From: Owenia fusiformis | Lineage: Eukaryota; Annelida; Polychaeta; Sabellida; Oweniidae | DNA length: 64,000 nt | NCBI GenBank assembly: GCA_903813345.2 | Contig: CAIIXF020000010.1 | Location: 33,533,425 to 33,597,424 of the forward strand | Direction of reading: 5' to 3' | In this document: positions 54,090-64,000 of the stretch, piece by piece | Position numbering within the stretch: the first letter of the stretch is position 1 | Layout: the number at the start of each line of letters is the position of its first letter | Notes under the pieces: model-generated | What the model was told of the DNA's origin: nothing | Databases searched by the model: none | The model's input: the letters and a program-made list of their open reading frames with translations, nothing else | Translations under genes and position numbers: made by a program

Positions 54090-56010
54090 CGTTTATCTTG
54101 AATTAGTTCTAGTTTGGCTAATAAAGTGTGTGGCCTCTTATGTGTTCATGCTTCTCGAGACCCTATCTACAAGACTTACATGTATGACTGGCACAATCGT
54201 CACCATGTTATCAAGTATTTTTATGGAGACCCTATCTGTTGCAAGACCTATGCCTGGCACAACCGTCACCATGTTATTAAGTAATTTTAAGTTTCGCAAG
54301 GATCCTGCCATGACCGTGGAAGTGTTATTGTGATAGCCTGGTATAACAGTGACAATGCTATATTATATCGCATGGTCTGTCATGACCGTGGTAATGTTAA
54401 AGCCTGATATGACCGTGACAATACTAAACTATATTGCAAGGCCTGACATGACCGTGGTAATGTTAAAGCCTGATATGACGGTGACAATGGTTACAAGGCC
54501 TGTCATGACCATCATAATGTTAAAGCCTGATATGACCATGACAATGGTTGCAAGGCCTGTCATGACTGTGGTAATGTTAAAGCACAATATGACCGTGACA
54601 ATGGTTATATTAGTGATCGACATTTAGTAGCATGAGAATACTGTAATCGAAAACGTCATCATTTATCTACCTTAAATATGTAAATCTAGGATACTACTAC
54701 TACTTTAACTCACAATTCATTTCCACAAACTATAATTCTAATCTCATTCAAGAACGTGAACATTGTCACAGTTATATCAGGCTTTAACATTACCACGGTC
54801 ATGACAGGCCTTGCAATATAATATAGCATTGGCACGGTTATACCAGGCTTTCACGATAACAATACCACGGTCATGGCAGGATCCTTGCGAAACCTAAAAA
54901 CACTTAATAACATGTCGACGGTTGTGCCAAGCATAAGTCTTGCAATAGATAGCATGTGTTTTTATGTTGCACAATGATCCTGCCATGACCGTGGTAGTGT
55001 TATCGTGAAAGCCTGGTATAACCGTGACAATGCTATATTATATTGCAAGGCCTGCCATGACCGTGGTATTGTTATCGTGAAAGCCTGGTATAACCTTGAC
55101 AATGTAATATTATATTGCAAGGCCTGCCATGACCGTGGTAGTGTTATCGTGAAAGCCTGGTATAACCGTGACAATGCTATATTATATTGCAAGGCCTGCC
55201 ATGACCGTGGTATTGTTATCGTGAAAGCCTGGTATAACCGTGACAATGCTATATTATATTGCAAGGCCTGCCATGACCGTGGTATTGTTATCGTGAAAGC
55301 CTGGTATAACCGTGACAATGCTATATTATATTGCAAGGCCTGCCATGACCGTGGTATTGTTATCGTGAAAGCCTGGTATAACCGTGACAATGCTATATTA
55401 TATTGCAAGGCCTGCCATGACCGTGGTATTGTTATCGTGAAAGCCTGGTATAACCTTGACAATGTAATATTATATTGCAAGGGCAGTGTCATGACCGTGG
55501 TAATGTTAAACCCTGATATGACCGCGACAGTGCTTTATTATAAATAAGGCCTGATATGACTGTGACAATGTTTCTCGTTCTTGAATGAGATTAGAATTAT
55601 AGTGTTCGGAAATGAATTATGAGTTAAATGATTCTAAAATTTTATGTATCAATGTACGTGAGTACCATGTTCATGTATAGAAGTCTAGATTCACATATTT
55701 AAGGTAGTTAATCATTCTATGAAATTTGCAATGCTACTAAATGCTATTTAATATAACCATTGTCACAGTCATATTGTGCTTTAACATTACCACGGTCGTG
55801 ACAGGCCTTGCAACCATTGCGACTGTCATATCAGGCTTAAACATTACCACAGTCATGACAGGCCTTGCAATATAATATAGCATTGTCACGGTTATACCAG
55901 GCTTTCACGATAATACCACCACAACCATGGCAAGATCCTTGCGAAACTTAAGAACACTTAATAACATGGTGACAGTTGTGCTAGGCATAAGTCTTGCAAT
56001 AGATAGCATG
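54090..56010. repeat. Complex foldback repeat built from CATGACCGTGGTA-type units
   Basis: Short units 'catgaccgtggtaatgtta' and 'gtataaccgtgacaatg' occur forward in 54180-54610 and 54978-55560, and inverted at 54770-54960 and 55745-55990. Outer arms match too: 'caagacttacatg...tggcacaac' near 54170-54200 against 'gttgtgctaggcataagtct' at 55974. Confidence 0.8.
54978..55492. repeat. 72-bp minisatellite, about seven copies
   Basis: Units start at 55011, 55083, 55155, 55227, 55299, 55371 and 55443 and are nearly identical. Since 72 is a multiple of 3, one long frame stays open on each strand (55005-55547 plus, 55492-54962 minus), giving 24-residue repeats. I do not take these as genes. Confidence 0.93.
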
Positions 56011-56337
56011 TGTGCTTCTCTGCCATAGTATTTTCAAAAAGATACATTGTAACATGGCTGAAATTCATTATAAGAGGGCACAGGGTTATTGCACAAAAAA
56101 ACTAAATAATCTGAAATATCCAAATGTCATTCATGTACAATATCAATATACTTTTCCAAATATTATTGCACAATGGTCTCCTGATTTCTTATTTTTGGGG
56201 ACGGGACCACGGACGGGCTGTCCACAAATTCAAGTAATAAAAATGTCAATCAGAATCAGTATTGTCGAGTTCCCTAAGAGATCAAAGAGATCTCTTGTCT
56301 TAACTTACGTCTTAACTTATGTTTAAGCTTATCTCCA

Positions 56338-56420
56338 TAATGTGGAGTTGATCAGCCAGCCACCCAGCAAGCCAGCCATCCAGCCACCCAGCAAGCCAGC
56401 CAGCAAGCCACTTACTCAGT
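56338..56420. repeat. CAGC/CCAGC-rich microsatellite
   Basis: Imperfect run of 'cagccagccacccagcaagc' followed by TCACTTACT-type short repeats to about 56510. Confidence 0.75.
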
Positions 56421-58473
56421 CACAAGTAAGTCACTTACTTCCTTAGTCATTATCTCACTCTCAATCAGAAGTTCAGTAACTCATTCACTCTCTCAATCAG
56501 TCTCTCTATGTGAGAGTTCATATGTTGGAATATTGATTGAAATAATCCTACTTCATTTGGAATTATTCACAATTGCTGTTTTCTACTTTTTGAGTTTAAA
56601 AGAGGAATCTAGTATAATAATTTGAGTTTTTTAGAGATCTGTTAATTTCAACAAATGAATGGATTAATAGAGAGAAACATGTGAATCCATTGAGGATTGC
56701 ATCAAAATACCAAGCATCCATACTCAAACTTAGCAAGAGCTGCTCAAATGTTTTAGATCTAAATTATGAACCCCATTTTGTACTTTTCGAAGATGAATGT
56801 ATGTCTGAGATGCGATGTCCTGGTGTTTAAGAAGAGGAAATGTACTATTATGTGAGAATTAAAAATATATATTCATTCTGAATTTTCCTACATTTCCAAG
56901 AGTTTTCATAAGCAATGATTCTTAAACATCACAACCTTTATGTTGATTTAATGTACTCTTTGGGTGTGCCTTAGTCCTTGATGTGTCCACCTTTCTTTTG
57001 AATGTATTGTTAGAAAGATATTTGTGTGCAATGATGATATGGAAATGATGACTGCATAAGGTTGCAGAGATTTTTGGGAAGATGTTCTCAGCTTGGCAAC
57101 GCAACACTATTCAGTACATCTTTTAAAACTAAAAAATGGAGAGAGCTGTTAAATGTGATGTTGATTTTTTTATAAATCAGATGGTTTCCATAAAGTCATG
57201 TTATTTTAAGTCATGTTTTTAATTGATCTGCATTTGTAACCATTAATTAAAGACCACAGTTTCTTCTATTTAATAGCATATTCAGTGTTCTCCCTAATTT
57301 TTCAAAAGTGAGCGGTAAAATTTTGAATTAAAATTAATGGGTGGTGACAGTATTATTGCAGTGGTGCAAAATTAAATAAAAAAGTGCCTTAAAAAATCGG
57401 CCATTACAAACAGTAACAGAGTAAAGTTGCAAATTACTTAATTCCACTCATTAATAACGAAGAGTATCAGTTATAAGTTCTTTGAATGCTATATGTTATT
57501 TTCTATCAATATAGCTAGCTTCAATTAAATCATCTGAAAAAGCTCAAGCTAAATCCCCATTTACACAATGTTGAAAAACCTTTAAAGATTAAAAATTCAT
57601 TTACTCTTTTAAGTGTCACAATTTTAATCTTAAATCACAATTAATATGTCAATAGGTTCATTTAATTAGATGCAACTGGCAGTGGTCTCCCCAGCATAAA
57701 GCAAGATGGGCGCAGCAACCACCTGAAAATATGCTTGCACCCACCTGAAAATCAGTTTGCACCCACATAAAAATGAAAAAAATCATTGGCATATCTCACC
57801 AATTTTTGTCTAAATTGTGAAAATGAGAGTTTTTGCACCCACCTGAGTGCCACCCACTGAGATTAATTATGCAAATATACTCTAAGGCATTCAGTGATCT
57901 TCCCAGCATTATTTTTCAAGCAGGGGGGGGTTATCAAGTGTTCCTGAGTTACTGAGTTTAATTATCAACTCACAAATCTGTGTAAAGGATGAGTCTGGAT
58001 ATATGCCCTTTTGGTCCCTCAGTTAAATGTATGTGATAAGTATATTTAATTATTTTTCATATTTTGAATTTCCCGCCAGTTTAATTTGAAGGGGGAAAAA
58101 CAAGATAGCTGCCATTTGATGTAAGAAATATCAGAACAAAAGTAGCTTCACTTTTACAATGAGCAATGATATTTTCACAATGAGCACAGTTTTCTGGTTT
58201 AGGTTTAGACATATTACTCCCCCATCCATTCACCCCCCCCCCCCTCTGTTCAATTTTGATTGTAGTTTATATTAGAATTACTTTAATTAGCCAGCAATGA
58301 CATAATGTGATAATATAAGTTTTGTCAAAATAATCCCTGACATGACATGTTATGACATCATCCTGAAACACTTAACTAGTCTTTACCAAAGCTTTAAACA
58401 CTTGTTGTTCAATTAGGATCAATTATTTTTTTCATTAGAGGTCCAAAGAAGATGTATAATGTTTTATTTCCAG
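56421..58473. other. Intergenic DNA with dispersed 'TTGCACCCACCTGAAAAT' repeat
   Basis: 57670-57870 contains several copies of 'tgcacccacctgaaaat'. The same repeat occurs at about 59780-59970 ('ttgcacccacttaaaaatga', 'gtgaaaatgagaattttgca'), and a diverged piece may lie near 57290. No gene is supported. Confidence 0.5.
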
Positions 58474-60500
58474 ACTGCATCAAGAGAGATGATAGTGTAT
58501 GGATCAGAGCTTGACTCTTTGAGTGAGAATGGGTGGAGCCTATCAGTAAGCACATCTAACACCAGAGTAGCCAACCTTGCCTCACAGATAATTTCCAGGT
58601 ATTTTACAAAGATCTGTTATCACTGGTAACCCACTCCGAATGTCCAAGGTACGATTTTTCTTTTTTCCTTATTTCACACATTATAGGCAGAATTACCACA
58701 ACATTTTTATCACAAACCGACAACATATATCTATCACATATGTTTAAGAAAATATACATATTTGCGAACAAGTAGTTCAGAAGACAACTGAATCGTCATT
58801 TTAATTCCTCACTTAAGTTACAGAAACAATATTTTGAAAAACAGTTAAGATCTGCACTTTTAACCAATATCATTTCTGTAACTAAAGTGAGGAATTAAAT
58901 CGACGATTCTGTTGTCTTCCGAGCTATTTTTTCACAAACATGTACCTTTTCTAAAACATATGATACACGTTTGTGTGAAAAAATGTCGTGGGGATTCTGC
59001 ATACAACGCGTGAAATTAGGAAAAAAGAAATATCATACCTTCGACGTTCCAACATTTTGTTACCGAAACAAACCTTTTCGGTAACCATCGTAATCGAGTG
59101 GATCACCAGTGTGTTATTAATATTTTGGATATAAAAATGTGTAAAATTGCAATATTAACACAATATTACTACATAATTCTTGTTTTATATTCTCACTTTT
59201 TTGATGAATATGGAGTGCATTTAAAGACAACTAGCTTCAAACCCTCACAAAACCACATGCAACTGGGTCTTAGTCATCATAAAAACATGTCATTCCTCAA
59301 ACACAATGAGTAACACTTAATTGTCCTATCTGTAGGTACCATGCACTAGTTAGTAGCTGTAAGAAACAGTGTATGAAACAGGAAAAGGCTGTGATTGAAC
59401 ATGAGGGCTATGGAAGACTATACAAGGCTTTGTAACAGAGCCTAGATGACCTCGAGGCCAAACTTAGAAGCAATACATTCACACAGGGGGACAGATCACC
59501 TGTGCATGCTAAATTACAGAATGTCCAGGTATGTTCAATGAAAGTCTGGATCTTTATTTCAATGAATAATTTTAATATTTAATTTCAAAATATTTTGTTA
59601 TGTATTCATTTCAGAACTTACTGTCCTACAAGGAAGAAGAAAATCATAATCTTAGAGCTAAATCACCCAAAGTTACATTAAATCACAAAGTCTCGGGTAT
59701 TTTCAATTAAATTTTTATTTTATACATATCTCACTGACATTATCCACAAATTAGTTCAAATCACTGCCATATGCAATGCATACAGTCATCTGCTCAGCAT
59801 TAAGCAAGAAGGCACAGCACCCACCTGAGAATTTTAAAACTGGCCTAATTACATCCTCCTTAAAATTCATTTGCACCCACTTAAAAATGAGAAAAAATGG
59901 GCACATTTTACCAGTTTTGGTCTGAATTGTGAAAATGAGAATTTTGCACCAACTTGAGAAAAATGCCTTATCTGGTGCCTGATAATTAAAATCCTGAAAA
60001 TACAGCAAATTGCCATGTTTCTAGTTTTATAGTCACTTCAACTGATTCAATGTTGCAATTTGTGACATTGATTGATAGGAATCAGATGTATGATAATTAT
60101 GTAAGTTTGGACGATCTTTCCAATGATATATTAAACTTTGTAACATATATTTTGGTTTTGGCTGTAGAGGGGGGCAAGACTTATTTGACAGTTAAGAATA
60201 GCATTTTAGAGTCATATTACCATTTGAATTTTGGAAGCTACTCTAGCTATATCAATATACAAATCTAAAATTTTACAAATCATGTTTTCACAGAACACAA
60301 GTAATTTTTTGAATGGAACCCCTGAAGGATTTCTCATATATTTTTAGACTTTGAAGCTGACACTAATGAGTGAGAAAAGTTTGGTAGACAGAAGGAGGGA
60401 GAAATTCTCAGAGTTGTAGACATAGAGTGGTGACCCTCATTTTACCTGAGAGAAGAACCTTGTTGGTGAGAGATACCACATGGTTCTCGACAAAGTGGAG
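58474..60500 (+). pseudogene. Decayed spectrin-repeat (nesprin-like) gene fragment
   Basis: Exons 58474-58598 (acceptor TTTCCAG, donor CCAG|GTATT), 59336-59528 and 59615-about 59694 chain in frame. They give a helical spectrin-repeat-like peptide: SELDSLSENGWSLSVSTSNT, RYHALVSSCKKQC, SLDDLEAKLRSNT, LLSYKEEENHNL. An in-frame TAA at 59433-59435 interrupts the second. A further exon-like stretch, about 60349-60500 (SEKSLVDRRREKFSEL, GERYHMVLDKVE), contains several stops. Splice sites survive but the reading frame does not, so this is a pseudogene or a partial duplicate. The nesprin assignment rests on the Trp and RYHAL-type helix pattern only. Confidence 0.62.
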
Positions 60501-60879
60501 GTATGATCTGGAGATACTTTATATGATGCACTGTTACATTGGGTATTTTTAATATTACTTTATATGATGCACTGTTACATTGGGTAATTTTAATATTACT
60601 GGTACAAAAATAAACTTCAAACATTGGGGATTAAATGAGTATAGTATACAATTATTGACCTCTCCAGAGGTTTACTGTCAAAATTATATCCCGAGACTGT
60701 AAACCGAGACCGTAGGTCGAGGTTTACACTGAAGATTTTTTATGTCTCAGAGTCCAACAATTTATGCAATTTTTAAACTAACTCTTTAAATGACTTGAAA
60801 TAAAACCAATTGAGGCACAGTGTGAGCCATCAAATGTTAACAAGGCATTAACATGACAAAATGTCACCACCTAAAACAA

Positions 60880-61570
60880 TTTGGTCAATTTAAAGCAAGT
60901 TGAAAAAATACCTCATTGACTTTTTTTTGACATTGAGAAGGTCATTGAAGGTCAAATGTCAAATGTAAAGTCAGATTTGTCAATTTGAAGCAAGTTGAAA
61001 AAAGACCTTTTTGACCTTTTTTGACTTTGAGAAGGTCTTTGAAGGTCAAATGTCAAATCTTATGTCAAATCTAAAGTCAGATTTGAATTTCTGAGAACAC
61101 GTAGATGATTTTGAAAATTTTTTTTAGTCAATTTGAAGCAAGTTGAAAACAGACCTTTTTGACCTTTTTTGACCTTCAGAAGGTCATTGAAGGTCAAATG
61201 TCAAATCTTAAGTCAGATTTGAATTTCTGAGAACACGTAGATGATTTTGAAAAAAAAATTTAGTCAATTTGAAGCAAGTTGAAAACAGACCTTTTTGACC
61301 TTTTTTGACCTTCAGAAGGTCATTGAAGGTCAAATGTCCAATCTAAAGTTAGATTTGAAGGTCAAATGTCAAATCTAAAGTCAGATTTGAATTTCTGAGA
61401 ACATGTAGATGATTTTGAAAAAAAATTTAGTCAATGTGAAGCAAGTTGAAAAAAAGACCTTTTTGACCTTGAGAAGGTCATTGAAGGTCAAATGTCAAAT
61501 CTAAAGTCAGATTTTAACTTCTGAGAACATGTAGATGATTTAGAAAAAAATTGAAGTCAATCTAAACAGT
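60880..61570. repeat. Minisatellite, irregular ~95-170-bp units
   Basis: Repeated blocks 'tcaatttgaagcaagttgaa', 'gacctttttgacctt', 'gaaggtcattgaaggtcaaa', 'tctgagaaca-gtagatgatt'; at least five copies. Followed at 61677-61702 by the hairpin ATGTCACCACttttGGTGGTGACAT. Confidence 0.85.
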
Positions 61571-61980
61571 ATTTGTTAAGTTATAGGAAGTTGTAAGAAA
61601 TTGTTACAGACGCCGGACGCCAACCTCCAACCACCAACCACCAACCGCCGTCACAAAAAAACGGAGACCATAACAATATGTCACCACTTTTGGTGGTGAC
61701 ATAAAAACTAAGTCCTTCAGCATTGTTTAAGATCATATTTATTACCATTAAACCTTTTCAATTTTCTTCATCTTAGAAGTATGGCTATATTATACTAAGA
61801 GTATATTTAGAGTGGATCACAATAATGGTATTTTTTTCTGAGAAAATTCAAAATGGCTGGAATAGGCCATAACTTAGACATATCTTTCAAGTATGGTTAC
61901 GTGATACTACAGTGGTCTATTTATTGAAGGGAAGAGTACGATGGTAAATATTACATTGTGACTGTACAGTTCATGATTTA

Positions 61981-62800
61981 CAGGGTGTCCAAAAAAATAG
62001 GACCATAAGAATGTTGAATAACTCAGTCAATTTTGCATATTTTGCCCTGAAATTTGCGAATTATTTAGTTAATTCAATGTGAATTTAGTTGTGAAAGTTT
62101 GATAATAATCTACGAATTGAGTCAAAAACTACAGCTTCTTACAAAACATGCCCCAAATGGGCACTTCTCCTCTCTATATGCACAATTCAATCCGGCGAAC
62201 AAAGTTCATCAGTCCTTTTTGGTTCGAAGGTGACTGGGGACGTGCTATCACCATGAGCAAGGACCAGTAAGTTGTTAAATAAGTTTGGGAGGTCACTTAA
62301 GCACCAGAAGGGACATCAAAAGAGATAAGCAGTGGTTTCAACAAGCTAATACCACCCCAACACTGCAAATGATATGCTGAAATGGTTTAGGCAATGCTCT
62401 GGTGGTCAGCTCATCAGTTGCAGAAAGCAAACCATATGGGCAGCTCATTCGCCAGATCTAAATCCCCAAATTTTTATCTTTGAGGATTTCTCAAAGCCAA
62501 TGTGTATACTGACAGCAAATAACTACCCCAATATTTACCATCCACATTAATGTGTATAGGTCAGGGTCATTAATAACTTTGTTTGCAGGATTCATTTGTG
62601 CATAGAGTGGAGAAGTGCCCATTTTGAGCATTTTTTGTAAAGTAATGTAGTTTTTGACACAATAAACAGATTATCATCAAACCTTCGAAGCAAAATTCAC
62701 ATTGAATGAACTAAATAATTCTAAAATTTCAAGGCAAAATATGCAAAATTGACAGAGTTATTCAACTTTCTTACGGTCCTGTTTTTTTTTGGACACCCTA
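61981..62800. mobile_element. mariner-type element with ~200-bp TIRs and transposase relic
   Basis: Ends CAGGGTGTCCAAAAAAATAG and TTTTTTTTGGACACCC. The left end follows TA (61979-61980); the right end has a substitution at its last bases. The TIRs align through 'gaataactcagtcaattttgcat' and 'aagtgccca'. Confidence 0.82.
62300..62560 (+). pseudogene. mariner transposase remnant
   Basis: Plus-strand frames with shifts contain QWFQQANTTP (a degraded FQQD motif) and then TIWAAHSPDLNPQIF, the SPDLNP signature of mariner transposases. Frameshifts and the lost catalytic Asp make it inactive. Confidence 0.78.
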
Positions 62801-62865
62801 GTGTTCGTTGGGATTTCCTACTCTGTGGAGTTGCCAATTTATAGTTGTAAATTGTGAATTGCAGG

Positions 62866-64000
62866 TTCTACAACATGAATCAGAACATCCCCAGCTTCTG
62901 CAACAACATGAGTCAGAACATACTCAGGTTCTACAACAACATGTGTCAGAATATCCCCAGATTCTACAACAACAGGAGTCAGAACTTCACTAGGTTCTAC
63001 AACAACATGAGTCAGAACATACTCAGGTTCTACAACATGAGTCAGAACATACTCAGGTTCTACAACAACATGTGTAAGAATATCCCCAGATTCTACAACA
63101 ACAGGAGTCAGAACTTCACTAGGTCCTACAACAACATGAGTGAGAACATAGTCAGAATATCCATCACTAGGTTCTACAACAACATGGGTCCGAACATCCC
63201 CAGGTTCTACAACATGAGCTAGAGGATCACCAGGTTCTACAACATGAGTCAGAACATCCCCAGATTCTACAACAACATGAGTCAGAACATCACTAGGTTC
63301 TACAACAACATGAGTCAGAACATAATCAGGTTCTACAACAACATGTGTCAGAATACCCCCAGATTCTACAACAGGAGTCAGAACATCACTAGGTTCTACA
63401 ACAACATTAGTCAGAATATCCACCACTAGGTTCTACAACAAAATGAGTCAGAACATACCCAGGTTACAACATGAGTCAGAACATCCCCAGGCTCTACAAC
63501 ATGAGTCAGAGCATCCCCAGATTCTACAACAACAGGAGTCAGAACATCACTAGGTTCTACAACAACATTAGTCAGAATATCCACCACTAGGTTCTACAAC
63601 AACATGAGTCAGAATATCCACCACTAGGTTCTACAACAAAATGAGTCAGAACATACCCAGGTTACAACATGAGTCAGAACATCCCCAGGCTCTACAACAT
63701 GAGTCAGAGCATCCCCAGATTCTACAACAACATGAGTCAGAACATCACTAGGTTCTACAACAAAATGAGTCAAAACATACCCAGGTTACAACATGAGTCA
63801 GAACATCCCCAGGCTCTACAACATGAGTCAGAGCATCCCCAGATTCTACAACAACAGGAGTCAGAACATCACTAGGTTCTACAACAACATTAGTCAGAAT
63901 ATCCACCACTAGGTTCTACAACAAAATGAGTCAGAACATCCCCAGGCTCTACAACATGAGTCAGAGCATCCCCAGGCTCTACAACATGAGTCAGAGCATC
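62866..64000. repeat. 33-bp minisatellite running off the window end
   Basis: Units of 'ttctacaacaacatgagtca' + 'gaacatc-ccag' type, 30-36 bp, more than 30 copies, with higher-order alternation (AGATTCTACAACAACAGGAG against AGGTTCTACAACAACATGAG). Open frames on both strands give 11-residue repeats (FYNNMSQNIPR; VEPSDVLTHVV). No flanking start, splice or domain supports coding. Confidence 0.9.

Noticed and set aside
54962-55547. Two ~180-codon ORFs on opposite strands
   Set aside because: Both arise from a 72-bp tandem repeat whose length is a multiple of three.
62866-64000. Possible CRISPR-like array
   Set aside because: Units are contiguous variants of one sequence without unique spacers, in a eukaryotic genome; it is a minisatellite.

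Overview
The window is AT-rich animal nuclear DNA, not bacterial. Coding regions are split by short GT-AG introns, the intergenic space is packed with non-autonomous DNA transposons and minisatellites, and the host genes are metazoan families (CLIC-type GST-fold protein, MYND zinc-finger protein, a von Willebrand A protein, spectrin-repeat exons). A marine invertebrate, possibly a mollusc or other lophotrochozoan, fits best; the species cannot be read from the sequence.

1-20.6 kb is one complete Polinton/Maverick element (93-20583), with about 340-bp terminal inverted repeats and a perfect 6-bp target duplication CTTATT on both sides. Its right half is the usual virus-like core: leftward genes (packaging ATPase 13560-14476, two small ORFs overlapping by ATGA, two related ORFs of unknown role) and rightward genes (integrase with chromodomain, minor capsid, basic core protein, double-jelly-roll major capsid, adenain-like protease). 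The integrase has one in-frame TGA. I see no protein-primed DNA polymerase B. Its space (0.4-9.7 kb) holds eukaryote-style spliced genes instead. Two head-to-head paralogues (5619-7058 minus, 7763-8785 plus) each encode a signal peptide, an eight-cysteine domain, a transmembrane segment and a cytoplasmic tail. There is also a relic of a third copy (2251-2543) and a multi-exon gene with a Gln-rich C-terminal tail (2720-4077). A roughly 310-bp repeat in opposite orientation lies downstream of each of the two membrane genes, so the pair looks like an inverted duplication.

20.6-30.1 kb is mostly nested transposons: a 9-bp-TSD element, a tRNA-derived SINE head, hAT-like MITEs, TTAA-flanked MITEs, and mariner-type elements ending in CAGGGTG-CC. 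A single-exon MYND/Sel1-like gene follows at 30610-32175.

32.8-44.9 kb is one long minus-strand host gene, read by me as eight exons: a coiled-coil region, a phytocyanin-like cupredoxin domain and a vWA domain, both domains with degenerate metal sites. Its introns hold a young 5'-truncated LINE with perfect 11-bp TSD (37594-40508), mariner MITEs and a hAT-like element carrying an internal satellite; a second element of that design lies just upstream of the first exon found. 46.8-49.4 kb holds a second 9-bp-TSD element and a TTAA MITE. A two-exon CLIC gene lies at 50359-51439.

52-64 kb is dominated by foldback repeats and minisatellites (72-bp and 33-bp units, both a multiple of 3 and therefore open on both strands), a decayed spectrin-repeat (nesprin-like) gene fragment at 58474-60500 and a second mariner relic at 61981-62800.
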